A DNA stretch of 64,000 bases from Microbacterium sp. LWO12-1.2 (GTDB lineage Bacteria; Actinomycetota; Actinomycetes; Actinomycetales; Microbacteriaceae), in the NCBI RefSeq assembly GCF_040675875.1, contig NZ_JBEGII010000001.1, forward strand, positions 372,001-436,000, given 5' to 3'. The stretch's first letter is position 1. Each line of letters begins with the position of its first letter. Both the position numbers and the translations under genes were made by a program. Positions 39,171 to 47,645 of this stretch are shown here, piece after piece. The notes beneath the pieces are model-generated. The model was not told the DNA's origin. It did not search any database and worked only from the letters and a program-made list of their open reading frames with translations.

Positions 39171-39942
39171 GGTCGTCATCGTCGAGAACGCAGAGGCCGC
39201 GGGAACGCTGGTCGCGACCGAGATCGTCGAGCTCATCGCACAGCGCGCCGACGCCGTGCTGGGACTCGCCACCGGGTCGACGCCGCTGCCGGTGTACCAG
39301 GCGCTGCGCACGCAGCTCGCCGGGCGCGACCTGTCGCAGGTCCGCGGCTTCGCGCTCGACGAGTACGTGGGGCTGGACCCCGCACACCCGGAGAGCTACC
39401 GATCCGTCATCACGCGTGAGGTGATCGAGCCGCTGGGCCTCGATCCGCAGCGCATCCATGTGCCCAACGGGGCCCACGCGACCATCCAGCACGCGGGCGA
39501 CGACTACGAGACCGCGATCGAGGCCGCAGGCGGAGTGGACCTGCAGATTCTCGGCATCGGTACCGACGGCCACATCGGGTTCAACGAGCCCGGCTCGTCG
39601 TTCGCATCGCGCACCCGGGTGAAGACGCTCACCGAGCAGACCCGCGAGGACAACGCCCGCTTCTTCGACTCGATCGACGACGTGCCCAAGCACTGCATCA
39701 CACAGGGGCTCGGAACCATCCTGAGGGCCCGCCACCTCGTGCTCCTCGCCTTCGGCGAGGGCAAGGCTCAGGCGGTCGCCGACGCGGTCGAGGGGCCGCT
39801 CACGGCGTTCCTGCCCGGCTCGGCGATCCAGCTGCACCCGCACGCGACCGTCGTCGTGGACGAGGCAGCCGCGTCACGCCTGAAGCTCGCGGACTACTAC
39901 CGCTACACCTTCGCCAACAAGCCGGCCTGGCAGGGCATCTGA
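39163..39942 (+). CDS. nagB: Glucosamine-6-phosphate deaminase
   Basis: Converts glucosamine-6-phosphate to fructose-6-phosphate and ammonia. 259 residues. Motifs: GLATGSTPLPVYQAL, GFALDEYVGLDPAHPESYRSV with the catalytic Asp, ILGIGTDGHIGFNEPGSSF with the Asp/His pair, TQGLGTILRARHLVLLAFGEGKA. AAGGAG precedes the ATG. The allosteric extension of E. coli NagB is largely absent. Last gene of this operon; nagA is encoded 5 kb away on the other strand. Confidence 0.95.
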   Translation: MAEVVIVENAEAAGTLVATEIVELIAQRADAVLGLATGSTPLPVYQALRTQLAGRDLSQVRGFALDEYVGLDPAHPESYRSVITREVIEPLGLDPQRIHVPNGAHATIQHAGDDYETAIEAAGGVDLQILGIGTDGHIGFNEPGSSFASRTRVKTLTEQTREDNARFFDSIDDVPKHCITQGLGTILRARHLVLLAFGEGKAQAVADAVEGPLTAFLPGSAIQLHPHATVVVDEAAASRLKLADYYRYTFANKPAWQGI

Positions 39943-39948
39943 GCCGGC

Positions 39949-40356
39949 TCAGCGGGCGAGCGCCGGCCACGCGAGCGGCAGCAGGTGCTCCACGCTGAGA
40001 GGCGCGAGCGGGAGAGTGGCCACGTCGTCCGGCGTGATCCAGCGCAGCTCGGCGAGCTCGGCCTGCACCGATATGGCGCCGGGGTCGATCGAGGTGGCGA
40101 AGGCATCCGCGACCACACGGTGACCCGGCTCGTTGGCGGCTGCGGAGATGAACCTCCCCAACGGGCGAAGGTCGCTTTCGACGAGCAGCACCCCCAGCTC
40201 CTCGTGCAGCTCGCGGATCAGGGTCTCTGCGGCAGATTCCCCGGGCTCCGGCTTGCCGCCCGGCTGCATGAACCGGGTCGTGCCGTGCTTGCGGACGACG
40301 AGCACCCGGTCGGCGTCATCGACGATCACGGCGGCGCTCACATGGATGTCAGGCAT
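39949..40356 (-). CDS. Nudix hydrolase
   Basis: 135 residues. The Nudix box GGKPEPGESAAETLIRELHEELGV fits GX5EX7REUXEEXGU completely. Small N-terminal strand MPDIHVSAAVIVDDADRVLVVRKHGTTRFMQPGG. Substrate not predictable, perhaps a nucleotide. Its start overlaps the stop of the FAD oxidase gene by 8 bp, and it converges on nagB with a 6-bp gap. Confidence 0.92.
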   Translation of the reverse strand: MPDIHVSAAVIVDDADRVLVVRKHGTTRFMQPGGKPEPGESAAETLIRELHEELGVLLVESDLRPLGRFISAAANEPGHRVVADAFATSIDPGAISVQAELAELRWITPDDVATLPLAPLSVEHLLPLAWPALAR

Positions 40357-41713
40357 CGGCGGAGAAGACCTTTCCCGGGTTGAGGATGCCGTGCGGATCG
40401 AAGACCCGCACGATCTGTCGCTGCAGCTCCCACTGATCGGCGCCGAGTTCGTCGACCAGCCAGCGCCGTTTGAGCACGCCGATGCCGTGCTCGCCGGTCA
40501 GCGTGCCGCCCAGACGGATGGCAGCGCGGAACAGCTCATCTGCGGCTGCCCAGATGTGCGCGGGCGTCTCGGGTCCATCGAAGATGAAGTTGGGGTGCAG
40601 ATTCCCGTCGCCCGCATGCGCGACGGTGGGGATCGTCAGCCCGAACTCGCGTTCGATGCGGGCGATCTCATCGAACATCTCGGGCATGGCGCTGCGGGGC
40701 ACCGACACATCTTCGATCAACGTGGTCCCTAGCGTGGTCATCGCCGCATGCATGGAACGCCGGATGGCCAGGAGCCGCTCGCCTTCGTCGCGGTCGTGCG
40801 ACACCACAGGCTCGCCCTCCTGCGCGCGCAGGAGGGCGGCGATCGTGTCGGCCTCGGCGATCGCGGCAGGGCCATCGGTCTGGATCGTGAGCTGGGCGGC
40901 CCCGGGTGGAGGGGGCGGGAGCTCGAGCAGGGCGTGGACAGCGGCGAGGCTCGCGGCATCCATCAGCTCCATGATCGACGGCTGCACACCGGACGCGGTG
41001 ACGGATGCCGATGCCGCCGCCGCCCGCCGCACGTCCGGGAAGATCGCGGTGACCGTGCAGGTCTCGCCCGCGACCAGGCGTCGCAGCTTGAGCGTGGCCC
41101 CGACGACCACGCCCAGGGTCCCCTCCGAACCGATCACGAGAGAGGTCAGGTCGAGCCCCGTGACGCCTTTGACACTGCGATGGCCGAGGTGCAGCAGGCG
41201 CCCGTCCGCGAGGACGATGTCGACGCCGAGCACTGCATCGCGCACGACGCCGTACTTCGCGCACAGGAGTCCGCCTGCGCCGGTGGCGATGTTGCCGCCG
41301 ACCGTGGAGATCTCGCGGCTGGCAGGGTCCGGTGCCCACCACACGCCGTGCGCGGCGAGAAGACGGTTGAGGTCGGCGTTCAGGATGCCGGGCTCGACCA
41401 CCGCGAGCAGGTCATCCGGGCGGATCTCCACGACGGCGTCCATCCGCAGCGTCGAGAGGACGATTTCTCCCGAGCCGGCGTTCGCAGCTCCGGCGAGGCC
41501 GGTGCCGGCGCCGCGAACGACCACGGGAGTGCGCGTCGCGGTGGCGATGCGCAGGGTCTGCTGCACGTGCGCGACGGTTTCAGCATGCACGATCGCGAGG
41601 GGGCGACCGGCGGCGGCATGACCCGAGCTGTCGGCGCGCGCGGCCTCCAGTGAGGCCTCGTTGAGCTCGACGAGATCTCCGAGCGCATCCCGCAGCTGCG
41701 TGACGACGTTCAT
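40349..41713 (-). CDS. FAD-linked oxidase of the GlcD / D-lactate dehydrogenase family
   Basis: 454 residues. FAD-binding PCMH domain: VVVRGAGTGLAGAANAG, EISTVGGNIATGAGGLLCAKYG, VKGVTGLDLTSLVIGSEGTLGVV. The C-terminal substrate domain has HAGDGNLHPNFIFD and GGTLTGEHGIGVLKR, both conserved. Oxidises a 2-hydroxy acid such as glycolate or D-lactate. D-lactate is released when MurNAc is degraded, which would fit the amino-sugar genes around it (inference). No iron-sulfur partner subunit is adjacent. Confidence 0.9.
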   Translation of the reverse strand: MNVVTQLRDALGDLVELNEASLEAARADSSGHAAAGRPLAIVHAETVAHVQQTLRIATATRTPVVVRGAGTGLAGAANAGSGEIVLSTLRMDAVVEIRPDDLLAVVEPGILNADLNRLLAAHGVWWAPDPASREISTVGGNIATGAGGLLCAKYGVVRDAVLGVDIVLADGRLLHLGHRSVKGVTGLDLTSLVIGSEGTLGVVVGATLKLRRLVAGETCTVTAIFPDVRRAAAASASVTASGVQPSIMELMDAASLAAVHALLELPPPPPGAAQLTIQTDGPAAIAEADTIAALLRAQEGEPVVSHDRDEGERLLAIRRSMHAAMTTLGTTLIEDVSVPRSAMPEMFDEIARIEREFGLTIPTVAHAGDGNLHPNFIFDGPETPAHIWAAADELFRAAIRLGGTLTGEHGIGVLKRRWLVDELGADQWELQRQIVRVFDPHGILNPGKVFSADA

Positions 41714-41778
41714 GACTCGACGCTCATGCCGCAGCACTCACACCGTGATGGCCACGCAGGGTGCTCATGCCCGGGTGC

Positions 41779-42150
41779 TCATGACAGCGCGCGGCGTCCG
41801 CTGATCACTCCGGCGGCGATCGCGACCAGACCGAAAGCCGTCCCGATCAATGCCTGGTCCATCGACCACCAGGCGATCGTGACGCCGACGTAGATGAGCA
41901 GCTCGACGGCGGCGCGGAGGAACGGATGCACGCGCAGCACCGGACGAGGAGAGAGGAACAGCGCCCAGACGAGCAGGATGACGACCGGGGCACCGATGCC
42001 GAGGATGATGTTCCAGGGAAGCGGCCACGTCGCGAAGCCCCACAGGGCGAGCGAGGCAATGGCCAGGACCAGGACGATGGCGCGGACGACGTCGATGACG
42101 GTGATGACCGGACGCTCGACGCCAGGTACGGGAACAGAATCCTGGGGCAT
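41779..42150 (-). CDS. YrdB-like small membrane protein (DUF2568)
   Basis: 123 residues with about four TM helices (IDVVRAIVLVLAIASLALWGFA; WNIILGIGAPVVILLVWALFL; AAVELLIYVGVTIAWW; LIGTAFGLVAIAAGVISG). The SPRPVLRVHPFLRAAVELLIY loop is characteristic. Function unknown. Begins 10 bp after the stop of the sigma/anti-sigma fusion on the same strand, so probably co-transcribed with it. Confidence 0.8.
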   Translation of the reverse strand: MPQDSVPVPGVERPVITVIDVVRAIVLVLAIASLALWGFATWPLPWNIILGIGAPVVILLVWALFLSPRPVLRVHPFLRAAVELLIYVGVTIAWWSMDQALIGTAFGLVAIAAGVISGRRALS

Positions 42151-42159
42151 GGTCCCAGT

Positions 42160-44283
42160 CTATTCGGCGCTCGCGGGCTCCTCCGCCGCAGAGGGGGCGC
42201 TGTCTGCCGCGGTCTCGGCCTCGGTGGTGTCCTCGACGGGCGCAACGGCTGACGCCGACGCCGCCTCGACGGGGGCTGCCTCCTCGACAGGCGCTGCTTC
42301 CTCGACGGGCACGGCCTCCTCGACGGGCACGGCCTCTTCGACGGGGGCGGCCTCTTCGACAGGAGCGGTCGGCGTCGCCGGGGCGTCCTCGACCGGGGCC
42401 TCAGCGACCGGAGTCGTGGTGTCATCGGCGCCGGGCAGAGGCTCGTCCGCGACCAGCTCGTCGATCGTCGAGGCGTCGACGAGGGAGGGCTCCGCGCCGT
42501 CACCCGTGAGCGCGCACACCAGCAGCCACCACTCGGGGATGGGAGCGAGAGTCCACAGCGTCGTCGTGGTCGCGGTGCCGACCTTGTCGCCGTTGACGTA
42601 GGCGAAGTCGACCGTGGCGTTGCCGCACAGCTGGGCCAAGCTCGCGCTCAGTGCGATCGTCCCGTAGCCCACCGCGTCGCCGTCGACGACGGGCGTGAGG
42701 GTCGTCGTCGCGTCGCCGCTGCCGTCGATCTGGGCACGGACGGTGGCAGACGTGGCGCCCGACACCTGCACCACATAGTGCGTGACGAAGAGTTCCTCCT
42801 CGCCGACCCATTCGAACCAGGTCTCGGCCTGACCGACGGTCGGCGATCCCTCGGGAACAGCAGGATCGACGGGGTCCACCGGGTCCACCGGATCGACGGG
42901 ATCCACCGGGTCGACCGGCGTGACCGGCTTCTCGGGGACGGCCGGAGTGGGCGGAGCGGAGACCGGACCGGAAGGTGCCACAGGGTCGGGCGGTGTCTGG
43001 TCGGTCGGGGGAGCAGCGTCTTCTTTCGGGTCCGTGGCCGGCTCGTCGATGATGACGGGCTCGTCGAGCGTCATCGAGGCATCGGGGCCGACATCTGACG
43101 CGATCGACGAGGGGTCGCTGTCTCCGGCGTTGGGCTGCGATGCGGCGGGCTGCGCGCCGGCCAGGCCGGGGATGATCGTCGCGGCGGCGACGACACCGGC
43201 GACCACGAGTGCCGCAGACCCCGCGCCCACGAGGGCGCCCATGCCGGTGAGCATGCCACCGGTCGCCGCACCGCCGCCTGCCGAACCTGCCGCGCCACCG
43301 CCTGCTGCGGTGTTGCCACCGGCCGCACCGCCTGATCCGCTTCCCGATCCTGCGCCCATCGCGGCGGTCGTGCCGGACACGGTCGTGCCGGGGTCACCCG
43401 CGACGACGACTCCCGCAATGCCGGACGGTGCTGCGGCGAGGGCGACGATCGGCGCGCCCCCACCCTGCAGCGTCGCCAGATACCCGGCGGAGCCGGTGAT
43501 ACCGAGGACGAGGGGGAGGAGCACCAGAGCGAGGCGCTTCGAGACGTCCTTCGCCTCTGCGGCGACGATCATGCAGCGCGCGCACTCATCGAGGTGCAGC
43601 TCGAGGCGCTTGTAGTCGCGAGCGCTGAGGTTGCCCCGTGAGTACGCACCCAGGTGCTCGATCGTCCACTGGCAGTCGGAGCCGGGCGCGGCACTTCGCA
43701 GATGCGCCTGGATCCACGCTTCGCGCAGACCCTCCCTGGCGCGGAAGGCGAGTTGGGAGACGGCGCCGGACTTCATGCCGAGGAGCGGCGCGACATCCTG
43801 CGGCTTCATCTGCTCGATCTCGGTGTACCAGAGCACTTCCTGCCACCGCGAAGGGAGGCTGCGGAAGGCCTGCGCAGTGAGGCTGCGATCCAGCGCCTCG
43901 TTCGCCGCCTGATCGGTGCTGTCGGGGTCGGCGACGGAGTCGAGCTCGTCGATCGTCGACTCGCGACGCGACCGGCCCCACGCGGCCGCGGTGTTGCGGA
44001 TGCTCGTGAACAGATAGGCGCGGAAAGAACCGTTTGGACCGCCACCCTTGACGATCGCCTGGTAGATGCGGGTGTACGACTCCTGCACGAGGTCGTCGGG
44101 GTCGATGGACGAGGTGACGGACCGAGCGACCGCGATGCCGGACGGGTAGTGGCGTCGCCAGAGTTCTCCGAACGCCTCCGTGTCACCCGAGCGGGTGCGG
44201 AGGATCAGATCGGCGTCAGCGATCGGCTCTTCGTGCGGAACGTTCTCTTCTTCGTGCACTTTCATCCATCTGTCGCGGGGCAC
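42160..44283 (-). CDS. ECF sigma factor fused to zinc-finger anti-sigma domain, membrane segments and repeat-rich ectodomain
   Basis: 707 residues. Sigma region 2 at ~25-100 (DTEAFGELWRRHYPSG, DPDDLVQESYTRIYQAI, FRAYLFTSIRN) and region 4 at ~135-195 (LPSRWQEVLWYTEIEQMKPQDVAPLLGMKSGAVSQLAFRAREGLR). A zf-HC2-like motif follows: C204, H230-x3-C234-x2-C237. Then a TM helix at ~251-270, a second hydrophobic segment at ~345-375, an acidic/Pro-rich linker with a (PVD) repeat (456-475), an extracellular-looking beta domain (~485-585), and a C-terminal PVEEA repeat (641-671). GTG 44283 has GAGGG 7 nt upstream; ATG 44265 is the alternative. The architecture resembles ECF groups with covalently attached membrane anti-sigma modules. 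Confidence 0.85.
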   Translation of the reverse strand: MPRDRWMKVHEEENVPHEEPIADADLILRTRSGDTEAFGELWRRHYPSGIAVARSVTSSIDPDDLVQESYTRIYQAIVKGGGPNGSFRAYLFTSIRNTAAAWGRSRRESTIDELDSVADPDSTDQAANEALDRSLTAQAFRSLPSRWQEVLWYTEIEQMKPQDVAPLLGMKSGAVSQLAFRAREGLREAWIQAHLRSAAPGSDCQWTIEHLGAYSRGNLSARDYKRLELHLDECARCMIVAAEAKDVSKRLALVLLPLVLGITGSAGYLATLQGGGAPIVALAAAPSGIAGVVVAGDPGTTVSGTTAAMGAGSGSGSGGAAGGNTAAGGGAAGSAGGGAATGGMLTGMGALVGAGSAALVVAGVVAAATIIPGLAGAQPAASQPNAGDSDPSSIASDVGPDASMTLDEPVIIDEPATDPKEDAAPPTDQTPPDPVAPSGPVSAPPTPAVPEKPVTPVDPVDPVDPVDPVDPVDPAVPEGSPTVGQAETWFEWVGEEELFVTHYVVQVSGATSATVRAQIDGSGDATTTLTPVVDGDAVGYGTIALSASLAQLCGNATVDFAYVNGDKVGTATTTTLWTLAPIPEWWLLVCALTGDGAEPSLVDASTIDELVADEPLPGADDTTTPVAEAPVEDAPATPTAPVEEAAPVEEAVPVEEAVPVEEAAPVEEAAPVEAASASAVAPVEDTTEAETAADSAPSAAEEPASAE
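42271..42363 (-). repeat. Coding tandem repeat, PVEEA pentapeptide
   Basis: Six near-identical 15-bp units encode PVEEA/PVEEV-like repeats (residues 641-671) near the C-terminus of the sigma fusion. Acidic and Pro-rich, it is probably an extended spacer or wall-spanning segment. Confidence 0.8.
42859..42918 (-). repeat. Coding tandem repeat, PVD
   Basis: 9-bp units encode (PVD) repeats at residues 456-475 of the sigma fusion, separating the membrane region from the beta-rich domain. Confidence 0.8.
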
Positions 44284-44638
44284 TCGTGCGCCCTCACAAG
44301 AAGAGACGCGGGAGGGCGGCCCTCATCACGCGTCTTCTTCATTCTCACCCGAAATTCCCAGCAAGGCCACCCCTTCACAGAATTCCCTGCAAATCTTCTG
44401 GCTCAGAGAACCCCAGTTGGGAGGCCGCTTCCGGAGGGGGAGTCCAAGAATCTCGAAAAAAGATCGCGAAGCCGCGTAATGAATCGGCTCGGCCTTCGTC
44501 TCATCCCATAGAGACAGCCATACGAACTCCTCCGGGGGGCGGGGTTCGGGCGCTGGTGCGAGGGGCAACTGCACCAGCAGGGCGGGTCGGGAGCCTCGGG
44601 GGAGGAGTTCCCGGCCCCCCTCTCTATGAAGCGGGAAC
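44284..44638 (-). promoter_or_regulatory. Lower-GC, structured leader of the sigma fusion gene
   Basis: 355 bp with no convincing gene and visibly lower G+C than its surroundings. On the minus strand it holds two GGGAATT boxes 29 bp apart (44382-44388, 44353-44359), which could be ECF -35-like elements, an 8-bp hairpin (44552-44578, GCTGGTGC/GCACCAGC) and a large hairpin just before the ribosome site. An open frame at 44326-44646 has atypical codon use and is not called. Confidence 0.4.
44298..44339 (-). promoter_or_regulatory. Long hairpin immediately upstream of the sigma fusion's ribosome-binding site
   Basis: On the minus strand, AAGAAGACGCG pairs with CGCGTC-CT-CTTCTT (2-nt bulge), enclosing an inner GAGGGC/GCCCTC stem. 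It ends 2 bp before the GAGGG Shine-Dalgarno at 44291-44295. It could act as an attenuator or translational control element. Confidence 0.45.
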
Positions 44639-44668
44639 GAGGCCACCGATCTGGGGACCGGTGGCCTC
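44639..44668. terminator. Stem-loop downstream of nagA
   Basis: GAGGCCACCG (44639-44648) and CGGTGGCCTC (44659-44668) form a perfect 10-bp stem with a 10-nt loop, 62 bp after the nagA stop on the minus strand. Confidence 0.6.
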
Positions 44669-44730
44669 CCTCCCGCGAAGACGAACCGGAGAACGCAGAG
44701 TTGCGCGTCGTCACGCGTCGTGCGGACCTC

Positions 44731-45903
44731 TTACCCGAAGAGCAGGTCTCCCACCCAGACGCGGACGACGCGCAGCTCTGCATCCCACAGCACCGCATCT
44801 CCGACGCGGCCGGGGCGCAGATCGCCGATCTCGGCGTCGCGACCGATCGCTCGTGCCGGTGTCTCCGTGAGGGCCTGGACTGCCGCAGACAGACTCACGC
44901 CCGCGCTCACCGCCCTCTGCAGTGCGATGTCCTGCGTGAGCGTCGAGCCGGCGATCGAGCCCGTGTCGTCGGCGCGGGCGATGCCATCGGCCACCGTGAC
45001 GCTGACGGCTCCGAGGTCGTAGTGCCCGTCAGCGCTGCCGGCGGCAGCCATGGCGTCGGTGATCAACGCGACACGGCCAGGCGCCGCGTCGAACAGGAGC
45101 TTGATCACGCGCGGATCGAGGTGCACATCGTCGGCGATGGCTTCGAGCACCACGCGATGGTCCGCCGCGGCGGCGAGCACAGGGCCGGGCGCACGGTGGT
45201 GGATGCCCGGCATGGCGTTGAACGCGTGCGTGAGGATCGATGCCCCCGCTTCGAAGGCGGCGACAGCGACGTCCGCGTCCGCGCTCGTATGCCCGACCGC
45301 GGCAGCCGCTCCTGCCTCGACGATCTGGCGGATCGCGTCGAATCCGCCCGGCAGCTCCGGCGCGATCGTGACCTGCCGCACGGTGCCGCGGCCCGCCTCC
45401 AGCAACCGGGCGACGTCGTGTGCGGCGGGGGCGCGCAGCAGAGTCGGCTCGTGTGCGCCGTGGTGTGCCGGATCCAGGAACGGGCCTTCGAGATGCGAGC
45501 CGAGGATGTCGCCGTCGGTGCGCATGAGGTCGGCGACCAGGGCGACGTTGCGAGCGAGGTCGTCGAGGGAAGCCGTGACCAGTGAGACGACGGCCCGCGT
45601 GGTGCCGTGCTCGCGGTGCAGAGCGCGCGCGGTGCGGATGGCGTCGACGCCGTCGTCGAACGATGCGCCGGCGCCGCCGTGACCGTGGATGTCGATCAGG
45701 CCAGGGGTGAGCAGCGCTCCCTCTCCTGCAGCCGCAACGGCATCCACGACCTCGTCGGCCGGCGTCCAGTCCGTGCCGGTGCCGTGCGCGACGACGCGCC
45801 CGTTCTCGATCCGGACCCAGGCGTTCTCCACGATCTCGCCGCGCTCGACGAGCCGGGCGGAGTGGATGAGCAGCGAACCGCTCGTCGAGGACTGCACACT
45901 CAT
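44731..45903 (-). CDS. nagA: N-acetylglucosamine-6-phosphate deacetylase
   Basis: Deacetylates GlcNAc-6-phosphate before NagB. 390 residues of the amidohydrolase fold. Metal and catalytic features: LTPGLIDIHGHGGAGASFDDG, SHLEGPFLDPAHHGAHEP with the metal Glu, AVGHTSAD, LTHAFNAMPGIHHRAPG, and ALITDAMAAAG with the catalytic Asp. The ATG at 45903 overlaps the stop of the GH20 gene (ATGA). Together with the ROK kinase and nagB it completes GlcNAc entry into glycolysis. Confidence 0.95.
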   Translation of the reverse strand: MSVQSSTSGSLLIHSARLVERGEIVENAWVRIENGRVVAHGTGTDWTPADEVVDAVAAAGEGALLTPGLIDIHGHGGAGASFDDGVDAIRTARALHREHGTTRAVVSLVTASLDDLARNVALVADLMRTDGDILGSHLEGPFLDPAHHGAHEPTLLRAPAAHDVARLLEAGRGTVRQVTIAPELPGGFDAIRQIVEAGAAAAVGHTSADADVAVAAFEAGASILTHAFNAMPGIHHRAPGPVLAAAADHRVVLEAIADDVHLDPRVIKLLFDAAPGRVALITDAMAAAGSADGHYDLGAVSVTVADGIARADDTGSIAGSTLTQDIALQRAVSAGVSLSAAVQALTETPARAIGRDAEIGDLRPGRVGDAVLWDAELRVVRVWVGDLLFG

Positions 45904-47411
45904 CGTTCGCTCCAGGGAATCTCGGCTGCGGCGTGGAAATCGATCCCTTCAGCCTTCCACAGCGGCGCGAGTGTCCCGAGCCGCGCGCGGAACGACTCCC
46001 ACGCGCGCTCAGGACCCACTTGCGGCGACCAGGCCACTTCGGCCTGGGCTGCGGCGCGAGGGAAGACCAGCTGCTCGACCTCGCCGAGCGTGCGGGTGGT
46101 CTCGGACCAGAGCGGCGCTTCGACGCCGAGGATCGCGGTGTCCGGCACGTCGAGCACGGCCGTGGGTTCCCACTCGTACGCGGATCGGACGTCGATGGTC
46201 CCCGCCCAGGTCAGCCCGAGCGGGAAGTCGGGGGAGTACTTCATGTCGAGATACGTCACGTCGGCCGCCGACATGATCAGCGCGCCTCCGCGCTCGACGA
46301 AGTGCGCGGCCTCCTCCGCATGAGTGCCCTCGGGTGAGGTCTTGCCCCAGTACTGTCCGACGGTTCCCTCGGCGATGTGCGCCGCGGAGCCCATCTCGTG
46401 CCAGGCCACGGGGATCTTGCCCGCTTCCACCACGATCGCGGTCGCGCGCTCGGCGAACAGGTCGAAGTCCTCCTGCGCGGTGCCGAGCGACTCGTCGCCG
46501 CCGATGTGGAGGTACGGACCTGGCGTCATCTCGGCCAGTTCGCGCACGACGTCGCGCACGAAGTCGTAAGTGCGCTCCTCGTGGATGCGGACGCTGGAGT
46601 GCCCGACACCCCACCCGAGATAGGTCTCTCCGGCGACGGGCAGGGGCTGGCCGAGCCGCGCAGACTCGGCGATGAGGTTGTCGTTCAGCACCGGCACCTC
46701 GACGAGCTCGGGGTAGGCGACGCCGATCGCATGGGTGTGACCGGGCAGGTCGATCTCGGGGATCACGATCATGTGGCGCGATGCGGCATATGCCACGATC
46801 TCGCGGTAGGCGTCCTTCGTGTAGAAGCCGCCGGGGTCGCCGTTCGCCGATGTGGCGGATGCCCTCTCGGTCAGCAGCGGCCACGAGTCGATGTGCACGC
46901 GCCAACCCTGGTCGTCACTGAGGTGCAGGTGCAGGTGGTTGAGCTTGAGGGCGCTGGTGCTGTCGATGAACTTCTTCACGTCGTCGACGCCGAAGAAATG
47001 CCGGGCCACGTCGAGCATGACGCCGCGTCGAGCGAAGCGCGGGGAGTCCGCGACGTCGGCGCCGAGCAGTGCCCAGCCGGAATCGTCCTGTCGCAGCAGC
47101 TGCAGCAGCGTCTGCACGCCGTAGAAGAGTCCGGCCTCGTCGGCGCCGACGAGGATCGCGCGATCGCCGACCTCGAGCGTGTAGCCCTCCGGCGCCGAGG
47201 AACCCGTGTCTACGCGCAGCACGATCTCGGCGGGAGCCTCATCGGTGAGGGCGATGCGGATGCCGGTGCGGCGCTCGACCGCGTCGATCAGCTGGGCGGC
47301 CGCGGGGGAGGATCCGCACACGCGCGTGGTCGCCGTGATCGGCATCCGTCCCTCCCGTGCGACGGCGGAGACGGGCGCGGGGACGAGCGGAAGGGGGTGA
47401 GGAAGGACCAT
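45900..47411 (-). CDS. Beta-N-acetylhexosaminidase, GH20 (stand-alone)
   Basis: 503 residues, no signal peptide. N-domain (AAQLIDAVERRTGI...EGYTLEVGDRAILVGADEAGLFYGVQTLLQLL), barrel with RRGVMLDVARHFF, HLHLSDDQGWRVHID, IPEIDLPGHTHAIG and the catalytic pair D306-E307 in YLHIGGDESLG; YWGKTSPEGTHAEEA and GVEAPLWSETTRT complete it. ATG 47411 is preferred over an upstream in-frame TTG. Operon with nagA. Releases GlcNAc from chitooligosaccharides or muropeptides. Similar to the GH20 half of the fusion at 33624-36908, so the locus has two different GH20 enzymes. Confidence 0.93.
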   Translation of the reverse strand: MVLPHPLPLVPAPVSAVAREGRMPITATTRVCGSSPAAAQLIDAVERRTGIRIALTDEAPAEIVLRVDTGSSAPEGYTLEVGDRAILVGADEAGLFYGVQTLLQLLRQDDSGWALLGADVADSPRFARRGVMLDVARHFFGVDDVKKFIDSTSALKLNHLHLHLSDDQGWRVHIDSWPLLTERASATSANGDPGGFYTKDAYREIVAYAASRHMIVIPEIDLPGHTHAIGVAYPELVEVPVLNDNLIAESARLGQPLPVAGETYLGWGVGHSSVRIHEERTYDFVRDVVRELAEMTPGPYLHIGGDESLGTAQEDFDLFAERATAIVVEAGKIPVAWHEMGSAAHIAEGTVGQYWGKTSPEGTHAEEAAHFVERGGALIMSAADVTYLDMKYSPDFPLGLTWAGTIDVRSAYEWEPTAVLDVPDTAILGVEAPLWSETTRTLGEVEQLVFPRAAAQAEVAWSPQVGPERAWESFRARLGTLAPLWKAEGIDFHAAAEIPWSER

Positions 47412-47525
47412 GAACAAAACCTACCCGTCGGTGTCGCCCAGTGGAATGGCGGACGTCGAATCGATTCTGTGATGGTTTACCGGAATGGGTCAGTCTGCGC
47501 GGCCTCCCTCATCGGCTATGCTCGT

Positions 47526-47605
47526 AACCGTCGCGACTGGCGTCTGGGTGGACTACCACCGGGGAGCGACTGACCACGGAATTCGACCGCGCGCCTGGGC
47601 CGATT
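47526..47605 (+). ncRNA. ZTP (pfl) riboswitch before glyA
   Basis: The sequence carries the pfl consensus in order: TCGCGACTGGCG (47531-47542), a GGTGG...CCACC stem, CCGGGGAGCGAC (47559-47570), a variable spacer, and CCGCGCGCCTGGGC (47588-47601) for the pseudoknot. It senses ZMP/ZTP, which accumulates when 10-formyl-THF is short, and turns on one-carbon genes. It lies 41 bp before the glyA start, whose Shine-Dalgarno is GAGGAG, with folD downstream. This context is standard for the class. Confidence 0.88.
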
Positions 47606-47645
47606 GATACACCCTTCGAATCCGTTGTCAGAGGAGCATGTCATC

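Noticed and set aside
44326..44646. 106-codon minus-strand frame between nagA and the sigma fusion
   Set aside because: GC3 is low and unlike its neighbours, it spans the nagA terminator region and ends in the leader hairpin. No recognisable domain; treated as leader DNA.
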